NCBI GenBank assembly: GCA_000310025.1
Contig: FN648619.1
Location: 156,114-220,113, forward strand
Direction: 5' to 3'
Origin: Ectocarpus siliculosus
Taxonomy: Eukaryota > Sar > Phaeophyceae > Ectocarpales > Ectocarpaceae
DNA length: 64,000 bases
The notes under the pieces were generated by a model. That model did no database searches, was not told the DNA's origin, and saw only the letters and a program-made list of their open reading frames with translations. Below are positions 53,985-64,000 of this stretch, piece by piece. The position numbers were made by a program, and so were the translations under genes. The stretch's first letter is position 1; every line of letters starts with the position of its first letter.

Positions 53985-56900
53985 CTCGCCCTCTCTCACC
54001 CAGGCTTGCACTTGTCCTTAGGAACTCGCCACACCTCCTTCAGGCCGAGGCCGTAGGTCTGCTCGTCCTTGCCTTGGCGAAGGTCGAACTTCGATATCAC
54101 TTCCTGCGCGCGACGGGCAGACCGCCGTGTCGCAAAATCACACAAGCTATGTCAAGCGAAAACCCGCATCAGTCCCTCAATCGGGGAGACTCGCCAGGGA
54201 GATCAAGAAGCTATTGTGAGACGGGCGACGAGTTTAGTAGAGACATCTACGAAGAAAAGGTTCGAAACGGAGATTCGGATTCACTTCACGTTGTCGCTGT
54301 GCACACAGGGACAAACACAAACCACATTGATTCGGAAATCGTAGGGCCGAGAGCGTTTCGCGCACAAGTACAAATGCCAAGCTCGAGAAACTTGTGTGCC
54401 CCACAGTACATACCCCTCGAAAACCGGTGCGGATTTTTCCCGCCGTGGTGTTGGCCGCCCACCTACCCCCCTCTAGAAGCCCGAGCGGTCTAGCACACCA
54501 ACTGGAGCGCCAACACACCTTTTCACACAGTGTTACCAGAACAAAATGACCACGAAAAGTGTGAGAGCGACAGAGGGACATTGCTGCTGTAGTCCAACCA
54601 ATCACATGGAGGGAAACGATGAAAAACAAAACACATAAATCTCAACCTGTTCGAGAAAACAAAAGAGCTTTAATGACAGATTCGTGTACGTTACCTCCGA
54701 GCAAGAGCCCCGAGCTCCCTCCGCGAAGAGGGTTTGCCTGGCCCGTATCTCAATGCCTCGCTCGAAGGTGCCCTTGCGGCTGCCGTCCTTGGCGATGCCG
54801 ACGTCCCCCGTGGCGACGCCGACCACGCCGCCCTGATTTTGTATCAGATCGAGGTCGTCTCGAAGCAACGCGATCGATGCCGTGAGAATGCCGAATGAGA
54901 TGCTTGGAAAGGATACATCGAAAATGTTGGTCGGATGACTATTTGGTTGATCGAGGCCTCTCGAAATGCAGTTTGTTTGTTATCATGTTCCGGTCGATCC
55001 CGGCAGTAGAATAGTAGACATTACCCGTCGTATTTGGACCAACACTCAGCCTGTAGGTGTGTTGGTTGGCCAAGTATTTGGTCGATGCCAAAGTTACACC
55101 GCGCTTCCTGCCAGCTCTAAGTCAAGTGCCCCATCAAATGCTACCAGTAGTGAATACAGTATCAACGTAACGGGCGGTCTTGCCTTCCCCACTGAGGGGC
55201 TACAATCCGGGCGATAACCGTAAGGTAACCGTGAGGATTCACCAGCGATGCATGCCTTCGATTCGATATACACCGTGAACAGGAGGATAAGCAAGCGTCT
55301 TGGCAAACAAGAGCCTTCTACATGCACAGCAATGACACGCCAAGAACTGAGCCCCGTGACCTTGACCGCCTGAAGGATTCGAGGGTAGTTGTAGACCGCG
55401 ACGGTGGTCCCATCCCAACTGACAACTCTAGTTGATCATGGATGAAGAAACCAAGGTGACTTTACACAAAACAAACGTTTCCAGGTCAGGGCGGCGGTCT
55501 GGGCACCTCGTCGTTGTAGAGCACCTCCGCAGCCGCGAACCCCGGATAGACCTCGACCCCCTCCTCCTCCGCCTGCTGCCCCATCCACCTCACCAGCTGG
55601 GAGAGCGACACCACGTAGTTCCCGTGATTGCTCTGCGGAAAGAGGTTCCCAGGAAGGTTTGAGATGGAGACAGACAGACAGACAGACAGACAGACGGACA
55701 GACGGACAGACGGAATGATTTAATTTGGCCGTTCGCAGCACTCTTCGAAAGGGTTGAGGCCCCGGCTACCGGCTGAAGCAGACACACAACAGAGCACGGC
55801 GGTAGCAAATAACTCGAAAAAGTTCAACCACCAGTAGTGGATGCATACACCCTGCACACCAGAAGAGCGGTCGCCGATTCCTTTCGACTCAACCTACACC
55901 CTACACGCAGCCCCGTGTTTTCTAGTCACTGCAATAGCTGGCGGTAAAACAACGAATGCTTTCGGGGATGGTTTGATCAAGCGCCCGAGAGGCCCGTCGT
56001 AGAGGGAACGGGATTGACACCACAAACCAACAGGTGCACAGAACCACCCACAAACACAGTCTTCTTCGACGCCAAGCAACACTCCAAGGATCAGATGGTG
56101 CGTCGATGGCGTTCTGTCAAGCTGCTTCGGCTGCTACTGCCGTGAGCGCTGGAGGACAAGTCGGCGTTTCTGTTGTGCCGTGCTGATGTGGTGCACCTCC
56201 ACAGTTGTCAGAAGGACCAAAAGTTGTTCATCGAATTCGGCTCACCAGCTGCGGGGGGAGCAAGAAGTTAGGAATCTTGAAAGCCTTCGTCTCGGTGAGC
56301 AGACTGAAGGAGTCTTCCGTTACGGGGGACGCCACCGGAGCCCCCTTCTCCTTCCAGTCCGGGATCAGCTCGTCCAAACCTCGTGGCTCGAAGACGTTGC
56401 CTTTACAAACGAACCGACAACGACAGCAGCATGCGAAAAAATGATGCTTTGCGGCCGTACGATTGACAACGTCTTCCCTCACTCACTAAATAGGAATACC
56501 TCAACAATGTTCCTGTTCGAGGCAAGGCGTGCCATGCGTTCGCCATTTCGAAGAAAAAAGCAGATCCTGAAAACTACTGCCGCTCACGCAAACCGGCTCG
56601 CCTCGCCGCATCGGGTCGTCGCGGCCGTTAGCAAAACAGTTCTCCTCCCGACCACCTTTACTTGTAGCACACCATCAAGAAAGGGTATCCCGAACACAAA
56701 AAATAGGCGTTTGGTGCGAACTATCCTCGGCAGTTATTCACTGCGCTATGCTTATCCTTCTTCACCTGAGAGGATGTGCGAGCCGACCTCTTCCCCCTTT
56801 TCGAGGACGCACACGCTGAGGTCGAGACCCCGCTTCTTGGAGAGCTGCTTCAGGCGGATCGCCGCCGCTAGTCCGGCTGGTCCAGCCCCGACCATTGCCA

Positions 56901-58239
56901 CGTCGTACTCCATCGTCTCTCTGCAACGGCGTACAACGTAACGAGCCAGGGAAACAGCAATAGGGTGTCTTGGAGAAGAGGAGGGGTTCACGCTGGATGT
57001 CAAGCGCAAGGGATTGTAACGGGAGTTTCAGTTGGCTGCCAAGTCTGGTCCGAAGACATCTGTTGGAAAACTTGCAGTATCTATTCTACAGCACTGCATA
57101 AGTTTGATGCTGTATTGTGAAGGCGTTGCTGAGTCTGAAACTGTCAGGTGAAGACGGCGTCTGCAGTGACAGCAGTGATATTGCCTCAACGGCATTCACA
57201 TTATGTTCCAGCGTCAAACGCAGCGAAGCGCGGAAATCCTGAGAAAAGGCACTCCCCGTTTACGTCTATGCAACACATGAAATCGTGCCTAGGTGTTCTT
57301 ATCGTAGGTCGCAGGATCACCGCAACCCGATATTGGAATAATGCTTTCTACAGTAGAGCGATACGGTTTTGCCTTCGTTTGCTTTCGAGACTTCTGTTGC
57401 CCGCGATCTGAGGTTACTACGTTTTGGGCCATGGTAAAGGGTGGGGGGAAATGTTCCAGATGTCGCATTCTTTGCTGGTGGTGTGTGGACTTACATAGCT
57501 GTGTCTACGTCAACTGATGCCGCTGCAGCAAATACCACAGCAGTTGCTTTGCATTAGTCTACACAGCGGCTGCTGTCGTACATCGACCTACAGGAATACG
57601 AACACAGCAGCTGTGGAGTTGCGTGGCTCGAAGAGCTGTATACGAACGCGGGGGCGGTCGCACCGCTGCAAGGGTCTTGCAATGAAGCGGATCCAATCGA
57701 CAGCTACGGCGGTGTTCACTGGCGCGGTATCTACTTAGCCTAGAAAGGTGTACTGATCACACTGTACCCACAGCAAGGTTCCCATCCAACCTGGGGAGTC
57801 AGTGCACGGGGTAAAGCAGCTGTAATCACAGCACAAACAGAGAAGCGAAGGAAGCAGCAAGCCTGCATGCATTTGTCCTCATCCCCCCCCAGACACACGC
57901 CTAGCGTAACCCAGGAGGCACTTGCAACAGGGGAACAACGGGTCTGATGTGTGCAACAACCGAGCTGTTGAAGTACACAGCGAACAGCAACATGTCAGCC
58001 TTCACGCGCCAGAGCTTGCAAAAAAAAAGGGACGAATGCGTCCACAAGCTCCCACACGGCACAGACCACGCCACTCACCTCGGCTCGTCCTCGGCCGCCG
58101 ACGACCCGAAGCCTCGCGTGGTTGCCGAACGCGCTGGCCGTCGGATGCCCAGTCGGCCGCGGCGGAAGAGCTCAAGTTGCACCGCTGCGGAGCAACTCGG
58201 CTGCAGCGCTCGAGACGACAGCAGTCTCCGCGCCATCAT
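47973..58239 (-). CDS. ETFDH: Electron transfer flavoprotein:ubiquinone oxidoreductase, 13 exons, complete
   Basis: This inner-mitochondrial-membrane enzyme passes electrons from reduced ETF to ubiquinone. Exons (high to low): 58239-58079, 56920-56766, 56400-56246, 55632-55507, 54832-54695, 54103-54000, 53194-53048, 52005-51756, 51346-51251, 50712-50634, 49960-49722, 48797-48696, 48089-47973. Phases agree at all twelve junctions and the 1869 bases encode 622 residues, close to the usual 600-620. Residues 1-50 are an Arg/Ser-rich mitochondrial presequence ([12 protein letters not shown]). FAD-binding GAGPAG is at 65-70, and conserved blocks follow in order: [66 protein letters not shown]. The 4Fe-4S ligands are Cys564, Cys591, Cys594 and Cys597, with one extra Cys at 596. 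Exon 4's donor (GTGCCC) and exon 12's (GTACGG) are weak but phase demands them. Start chosen as the first of two adjacent ATGs. Confidence 0.95.
52783..53050 (-). repeat. 32-bp tandem array carrying splice-donor-like sites, ETF-QO intron 7
   Basis: Units of 32 bp with anchors GGATCGCGAG at 52889, 52921, 52953 and 52985, plus degenerate units on both sides. On the minus strand nearly every unit reads GATCC|GTGAGTGAA or GATCC|ATGAGTGA. This echoes the true exon 7 donor (AATCC|GTGAGC at 53048/53047), which stands at the edge of the array. Confidence 0.85.
53421..53590. repeat. 54-bp tandem repeat, three copies, ETF-QO intron 6
   Basis: The block starting GGCTTTTCAGCCTTCTTTC occurs at 53427, 53481 and 53534. 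Because the period is near a multiple of three it makes a repetitive plus-strand peptide, which I regard as incidental. A separate 28-bp direct repeat (AAATTGATGGTTGGATAGG) lies at about 53801-53855 in the same intron. Confidence 0.9.
53921..53979. repeat. (CT)n microsatellite near an ETF-QO splice donor
   Basis: A pure CT run. On the gene strand it is a GA tract that starts about 20 bases after the exon 6 donor at 53999. Confidence 0.95.
55669..55713. repeat. (GACA/GACG)n tetranucleotide repeat
   Basis: About eleven units of GACA, with GACG variants in the second half, within intron 3 of the ETF-QO gene and about 40 bp upstream of exon 4. Confidence 0.9.
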
Positions 58240-58550
58240 ACACGAAACTGCTACCTGTTGGAGAGAGAGGTCTCTATAGCTGGTGTGGATCTAGGCAGAC
58301 ACGCGCCCGACGACCGACTCAGAGTTTGCGACGAGCGCAGCGTACTAGAGCAGAACAACGAATCGCACACTTAATTAAGGGAGATTTGGTTTTCAGCAAA
58401 TATCGAGGCAGAGCAATTGCGTAAGATACCACACCCCCTTGACGAATATTTACAAAGCTGGAGAGCCCCCGCAAAAAATAGAGCAAGCAACGTCGTTCGT
58501 TTTGTGCCACACCACCAACAACCTCTTGTCTCTCTCCCTACTGCGGCACC
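58240..58550. promoter_or_regulatory. Divergent promoter region between ETF-QO and DEK genes
   Basis: Only 311 bp separate the two start codons (ATG 58239 leftward, ATG 58551 rightward), so both 5' untranslated regions and promoters must fit here. An AT-rich patch, TTAATTAAGGGAGATTTGG, lies near the middle. I see no certain TATA box. A bidirectional promoter is inferred from the geometry. Confidence 0.6.
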
Positions 58551-61500
58551 ATGGCCACCACTGCGACTGCCACTGTGCGCTCTTCCCGAGACAAGAACGC
58601 GGTGGAGCGATTCGTTCCACCAACAGCAAAAGCGGCCACCGACAAGAATGCTCTCTACGAGGTATGTGCACAAAACCGCTGCTGAATTTTGAAAAATCTG
58701 CCCCGGTTGGAGCTCTGATGACTCTCTGTACACGACCAACAGAGAGGATCCGGGGAGTTTTGGGGGGCGGGCGGCTGTGGACCCGCAACAGAGGGGAAGG
58801 GTTGCCGAGGCACGTTGTACAGGGAGAAGTTCCGAGGGGTCATTCACCTTCTTGCTTCTTTCTTCTATGAAGGAATTGCGCGCCTCCCTCACTGGGATTG
58901 TTGTGGCGCGTCGGCTGATCCGCACCGTTTGCTATCTACGGCGGTAGCACACAAGGCGTTGGTGGTACGTGACGCTCTCCCTCGCTCTCTTGCTCTCTCT
59001 TCCGCTCTAATGCTACTCGTAAATGGACTATGCAGAGGGGTAACCGCTGTTACCTTTGCACGACGCTTTTTCCTGTCCGTGTTGGAAGCAGCACATCTGA
59101 GGATTTCGCTGTGCCCGCTCTCTTCGCACGCAAGCTCCAGTTTAAATTTTGATTTTGAATCCCCCGCTGTCGGTGTTTGTTTTCGGCATCATCGCGGTGA
59201 GGCGAAACTTACGGCAGAGCACCCATAAATGGGCAATTTTTTTGTAAGACACGGAAGAACTTCCAACAATTATCTATGTTTTAGAGGGGTAGAGCCGGGT
59301 AGATGCCTGACTCCCACCAATCACCTGTCGAGTTTGTAAGACATTTTGTAAGACAGAGACAGATGATTGGGCGATGGGCACGACGCTCTCGGCAGAATCA
59401 CGGAAATCCTCTCGCACAGCAGCACCATACACATCACGTACAGTGGACAACATACGATACAACCAGCACAGCAGTATACGGACTGCTGTAGGCCAAGGGC
59501 AGCCAAAGGCATACATCATGGGAGGCGTTGGGTGGGACTCTTGCGGCCCGTTGCCTGCTGTCGGCAGCACAAGCGAGTGACGACGCAAGTCAACCCGCGG
59601 TCCGTCTGCATCACCCTCAACCTACCGATCTTTGGAGCTTCCCGCACAGACGTATCCCCACAACAGAGAAAACGAGGCCTAGACACTGCTGTAGGCCAAG
59701 GCCGGCCAAAGACACACATCATGGCTGGCGTCGGAAGCTATTTTTAGACCCCGAGGCCTACTGCTAGCAGCGTAAGCGAGGGAACATGCGAGTGCACACA
59801 AGTGAGATCTTTTTCTGCTGTCTCTTCGTCTGCCGGCCGATCTTTGCTTCCACAACAGATGCACCCCAGAAACAGAGACAAGTGAGACGTACACAGCACT
59901 GTAAGCCATGGGCGGCCAAATACGCACGTCGTGGGAGGGGTCGGGCCCAATTTTTCGAGCCTGTTGCCCTCTGCTAGTAGCGAAAGCGAAGAAAGCAAGT
60001 GCGCACCCATGCACAGCAGCAGCAGCAGCACTGCTGCCGCTGAGCTGATGATGATGAGAGCTAAACAGCTCTCCCATTCATCCCCTGACTGACTGGTGGT
60101 ATCGGGTGAGGTGTGAGCGTGCGCACTGGTGACCTACGTGGTGGCGTAGGCTCCATCCATATCTATCTATACGCTTTCTGTCATGTCTCTCTCCGACCCT
60201 TCTTTTCGCGCTTCGCGCGAAATATTTAATTTTTTTTTGTTGGACCCCTATGTATGGGAGGTGAGCCAAACTTACTTTGGTATTCGTGACCTGATGCCCC
60301 TGCATGAGTCGGTATCTCTGTTGGACGAACGTATATACATGGTGCACAAAAGGCAGAACTGCTACAGCTGTACAGCAAAAGTGGTACTTTATACAAGGAT
60401 TGTCCTTCAGAGCAAGTTCAGAGCCAACCAAGGTCTGTTGTAGACCAATGTACTGCTGTACGAAGTACATTGCAAGCGGCTGTGTAAGACACTGATGTCT
60501 GACCGATGGTTCGCGGAAGAATGAAAATGTTCCGTGTTTTGGGATGTTCCCATGGATTTCAGCCCATGGATTTCGCCGGATGCAAGACTACTTTGCATTC
60601 TTCATGTATTCGAGCTCTCTCAGTAGCGGGTGCAGTATCATCCGGCAGCAACTCTCAGGATGCTGCGAGCTACATGTAGCTTGTCCGGGAGCGGGTGGAG
60701 GGGCAACAACACCGCGCACTGGTTCCATTCATGGTGGTCCGTTGGCACCTTCTCTTGGGTACCTTTCTGTTTGCACCAAAACAAAAACAGATAAAAACAA
60801 TCGACACTCATTCTCGGCGTCACAGATATATTAGTCGCTGCATTCACCGTTCGGTTGTTCAGCGATAGTAAGTAATGGTCCCGGTATACAGCAGTAGTGC
60901 CTGTGAGATCCAGCCAACTTCACCGGCAATGTTGTAGCGGGCAACCGGCATTATTCAGAGTATGAATCAACCTTCTGAATATTCCACCTGCTGTGCCAGA
61001 CGATTTCACCGGCATTATACAGGGAAGCCGGCATTATACCGGGACCAATGTAATGGTGGTACTGCTTTTGGGGGAAACCACGAGAGGGTGCGTAACATCT
61101 CTGCTTGCTGCGGCCTTTCTCTTTTTCCTACAAAAACAAATATACCAAGATCTCTTCCCCAGATAACAGTCCTAAGACATAGAAAAGCAATTATTTCATG
61201 GTGTTGCCCGCTTATTGTGGTCCTCCACTTCGGCCACGGCTTCGGCCCCTCCTGCACCACCCCTCCCCTGCCCGCGGTGGGTCCCCGTTGCGCTGGGGAA
61301 CGTCATGTCTGCGGAGGCGCGTTTGACCGCCTGCTCGGACGCCGTTCGTCTGGCGAGCGGCGCGGCCGTCGACGCCGATCGAGCGGCCGCCCTCCAGGCG
61401 CAGGACGATCTCGTCGACGCGGAGTATCGGCACGAAGTCTCCGCCCGCGAGGAGGAGCTCAAGGTCCTGCGTTCCAAGCGCGACAAGAACGCCAAGGCCA

Positions 61501-64000
61501 TCCTCGACCTCGAGAACCTACAAGCTGACTCCGTTTCCAGACCTCGCCAAGATGTTCACTCGGCCCATGTCCCTCGCCGCCTTCACCACACGGCACCCCT
61601 TAGTCACCCTTGGTCGAGAGCTCGTAAAGATCGGTTTGGAAACTTAGCGTTCCCTTCCCCCTTGTGACAAAAAGCTGAAGAAGCGCCCCGGCCCGGCAAC
61701 AGGTGACTTCCTCTAAATAGTCCAACGTGCTGGGGGTTTCGACGACGCCCAACCTTCTGCGCCGCGTGAAGAACGATGGGGAACGCCCTTCCGAACGCTA
61801 CGCGGAGGAAGTGAATCGGAATATCCCTCCTATTTCCCCCCGCGCCATGTTGGAGTCACGTCTCTGGCAGAGGGTGTGGGAGAGAGGGGGGGGGGGGGGT
61901 GGGCGTACTCTTATGTTTTGCATGCCTTAGCGGTTATAGACCATTGACCACGCGTCCTCGAGAAGACGGAGCATTGTTCCCACAGGACCGATCACCGATG
62001 GCCAATCGTTCCTTCCTACTTTGCCGAAGGTGGCTCAAAATGTCTTTCCCTAGTCTGTCTATCCCAACGATATCCCTTCCCGCCTTTTCAAACCACTTCC
62101 TACTCCCCACTACAGCTACCGTCCTTTCCTCTCTATTCCATGCCTCAAATATTTCCCTGTACCTGCCTTGTATTTTTCCCAACTCGGTCATGTACACTTC
62201 CCTCTCCTTCTTGTACAACTGACATTCCCCGACTACATGAACACGGTCTCCGCATTCGAAGCCGCAATCACATTTGAACTTGTCATCTTCGTCGTCTACC
62301 GTCCTATGTCTTGGTCGACGTTCCCCACCAATGGGGGGGAGGGAGGGACCTTCTCCACCAATGATTATTTGCCAATTATCTTTTTCCTCACAGACGACGT
62401 TTTGTTTTCTTCTGAGTTTCCCTGTCCTCTCAGCCACTCTCCCGTTCCTCGCTCGAGCCCTGACACCGCAGCAAATTCGTTCCCTATACATCAATTGTGC
62501 CGGTCTCTTCAATCCGCATGGTTCTACTGCTTTTGACGGTTACTCGGCCGGATCCCTCTGTGTGTTCCCCGTTGCGCATGGCAACACAGGCATGAGCATC
62601 CCCAAGCGTGCTGCGGTACCACCCTCCACACCCTGCGTTGTTTTTATATTTTTGCTGTTCCCTTTTTCCGTGGCCTTCGCGTTTCTCGTTTTTTGCAGGG
62701 CTCTGGGACGAAGTTGGCGGACATCCCCATCGGTGAGTGGGTCGCACAGGAGTTGTACCACGGTTTTTTCCACGGTTAAGTGGTTTGATGGTGTTTGGAG
62801 TAGTCTTTTGTACGTCGTCCGCTGTTTGTTCAACCACGGCATGTGTGTATTTCCTCTGCCGTAAGCATCGGTCAACAAGACCCTATATGATTGTAAGTTG
62901 AGTCTTCGTAGGTTATGTGTGTTTCTTTTTTGTTTTGGGTATATGTTTCAGTTTTGCGGACGCAGTAAGATTGACCGAGATGCACCACCAGACTGTGCCC
63001 ATGGCAGTTGTGCCGCAGCGAGACTGTTTAACCGCAAGATTTTTTTTTGCTTCCGATCTGGAAGTCGTGCGCAAACCACGAACAACGTCTTGACTGCTGC
63101 TGCTGCTGCTATTTTGTCTCGGGCGTGGTTTCGTGGCTGCTGGGACCTTTCCCGGACCCTGCAGTGCCTGTGAACCTGAACAAGATCGATGCGGACCACG
63201 ACCTGCTCAAGGCTTTCCACGCGTTCCTCTACGGAGGCGTCGGCAAGAAGACCGTCAGAAAGAAGAACATCCGCAGGTGACACCTGCTGCGAATAGCTTG
63301 CTTGAAGTGTGACCCGCCCGTTGTGGTAGTATGGCCACCCTAGACACCAGCCCTCTGTCTTCTCAGCGTTTCGGCTCTCTCTGGCTCTCTCTTTCTCTCT
63401 CCATCTCTCTCTCACACACACAAACGCACACTCTTTTCCCTTTCCCTTGCTCTCTGTCTCTCTCCCTCTCTCTCTGCCATCTATGTATCTATCCCGCCGC
63501 TGCATGTCACACCGCCATCGTTCTCATTTCGGGGGGAGTTGTCTATTCGGCGTCGTTTTTGTCGTTTCGATGCCGCGTGCACCTCCGTCGTTGTTGATTG
63601 TCTGCGCCCCTCTTTGCCGTCGCTATTCGCACTTTTTCGAACGTTTCACGCGAACCGGCACAACGGTCGGACTTGGGGACACACTGGCCTGGGGTGGTGT
63701 AGTAAGTATTCTATCATTTACCTCGATGCCGACCTCCCTTTCTTCCCGTAGTAGTTCTCGCGTCCCGTGCCCGGTGTTCCGTGTCGGGTGTCCCGTGTCC
63801 CGTGACTCTTGTCTCGTGCCCCGTGCCCCGTGTCCTGTGTCCCGTGTCCCGTGGTCCCGTACCAGTTTTTCCGGCTTCCCCGACGACGACGGCAAGGACG
63901 CGAGGATGAAGAAGCTGACAGAGTCCAAGAAGTGGACCGTCGCCGCGCTCAGGGACCTCTGCACCTTGCTCGGCTTGGAGAAGGGAGGGGACAAGGTGAT
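58551..64000 (+). CDS. DEK-domain chromatin protein, N-terminal part (runs off the window)
   Basis: Exons 58551-58661, 62699-62732, 63165-63276 and 63866 onward join with matching phase (0, 1, 2). The ATG has a good context (CACCATGG). Exon 1 encodes MATTATATVRSSRDKNAVER and a short linker. The DEK/SAP-type domain follows: GSGTKLADIPI, then KIDADHDLLKAFHAFLYGG, VGKKTVRKKNIR, then SFSGFPDDD and LRDLCTLLGLEKGGDKV. These match the conserved DEK core in order and spacing. DEK proteins bind DNA and histones and affect chromatin compaction, replication and splicing in the nucleus. Exon 4 may end at a GTGAT donor at 63995, and the C-terminal DNA-binding part is beyond the window. Exon 2 is only 34 bp. 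Intron 1 is about 4 kb and full of repeats. Confidence 0.85.
59450..60010. repeat. About 207-bp tandem repeat, three diverged copies, DEK intron 1
   Basis: The anchor CTGTAGGCCAAGG/CTGTAAGCCATGG occurs near 59484, 59689 and 59899. Each copy then has GGCCAAA followed by CATCATGG or CACGTCGTGG, and a run ending in TGCTAG/TGCTGTCGG with AGCGAAAGCGA-like sequence. Minus-strand frames through it repeat residues like FGRPWPTAV, which is incidental or a remnant. Confidence 0.7.
61305..61667 (+). CDS. Hypothetical helical reading frame in DEK intron 1
   Basis: From ATG 61305 the frame gives 120 residues, of which the first 75 are Ala/Glu/Arg-rich and strongly helical (RLASGAAVDADRAAALQAQ, then EEELKVLRSKRDKNAKAI), a likely coiled coil. 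Codon use is much more GC-rich than the surroundings. No family is recognised. It may be an alternative DEK exon, a separate small gene, or cargo of a decayed element. The part after about 61540 looks non-coding. Confidence 0.3.
   Translation: MSAEARLTACSDAVRLASGAAVDADRAAALQAQDDLVDAEYRHEVSAREEELKVLRSKRDKNAKAILDLENLQADSVSRPRQDVHSAHVPRRLHHTAPLSHPWSRARKDRFGNLAFPSPL
61880..62512 (-). mobile_element. Decayed LINE 3' end (RT C-terminus)
   Basis: The minus-strand frame 62512-61934 encodes the C-terminal region of a non-LTR retrotransposon protein. It has a Cys/His cluster CDCGFECGDRVHVVGECQLY, typical of the segment after RT, followed by helices with KERLAIGDRS. The element is 5'-truncated; no RT catalytic core is present. 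Downstream on the minus strand the sequence ends in ...GAGTACGCCCA and a run of C, not poly-A. It lies antisense within DEK intron 1. That tail resembles the C-ended short repeats at 4.7-5.3 kb and 47.8 kb. Confidence 0.75.
63755..63862 (+). repeat. CCCGTGT heptamer tandem array before a DEK splice acceptor
   Basis: Roughly a dozen CCCGTGT/CCCGTG units with variants fill the last 100 bases of DEK intron 3 up to the acceptor GTACCAG at 63865. Upstream, 63360-63480 is a CT-rich microsatellite region. Confidence 0.85.

Noticed and set aside
53351-54493. Plus-strand frame of 380 codons
   Set aside because: It runs antisense across an ETF-QO intron and exon 6 and is made of tandem repeats and a CT microsatellite; ETF-QO homology on the minus strand is decisive.

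Overview
This is eukaryotic nuclear DNA. Genes are broken by GT-AG introns whose phases can be matched, intergenic regions are long, microsatellites are common, and at least six transposable elements are present. Spliced genes of this style, a short TTAGGG-type telomere-like tract and a tyrosine-recombinase retrotransposon fit a stramenopile, most likely a brown alga such as Ectocarpus. That assignment is inference; no marker gene proves it. One 100-N assembly gap lies at 5254-5353.

Layout. 0-2 kb: the 3' end of an unrecognised minus-strand gene. 2-9.5 kb: no convincing gene, but a tandemly duplicated retroposon-like segment around the gap. 9.6-15.4 kb (minus): a five-exon secreted/membrane SGNH (PC-esterase-like) protein with two small DNA transposons in its introns. 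17.3-27.3 kb (plus): a nearly intact PAT/Ngaro-type retrotransposon. It has split direct repeats (A1-ORFs-B1-A2-B2), a Gag-like ORF, an RT-RNase H ORF, a tyrosine recombinase and an unusual 3.2-kb satellite leader. 27.3-36 kb: mostly no gene I can support. 36.2-37.8 kb (plus): an F-box-like/zinc-ribbon family protein. 41.1-44.9 kb (minus): a thioredoxin-fold protein with a hAT transposon inside one intron. 46.2 kb: a possible membrane-protein exon.

48.0-58.2 kb (minus) is the best gene in the window: a complete 13-exon electron-transfer-flavoprotein:ubiquinone oxidoreductase. All intron phases agree and the product is 622 aa with a mitochondrial presequence and four Fe-S cysteines. It is divergent, across about 310 bp, from a DEK-domain chromatin protein gene (plus, 58.6 kb to the window edge). 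The first intron of that gene holds a decayed LINE 3' end and a 207-bp tandem repeat.

The host genes do not form a pathway; they are independent housekeeping and accessory loci. The most notable structures are in the retrotransposon: a roughly 122-bp satellite whose units share a hairpin maintained by paired substitutions, and a single in-frame UAG between Gag and Pol. Also notable is a C-tract-ended short retroposon family that shares its 3' tail with the LINE fragment. All exon boundaries come from reading splice signals, phase and protein similarity by eye; no alignment or transcript was available.
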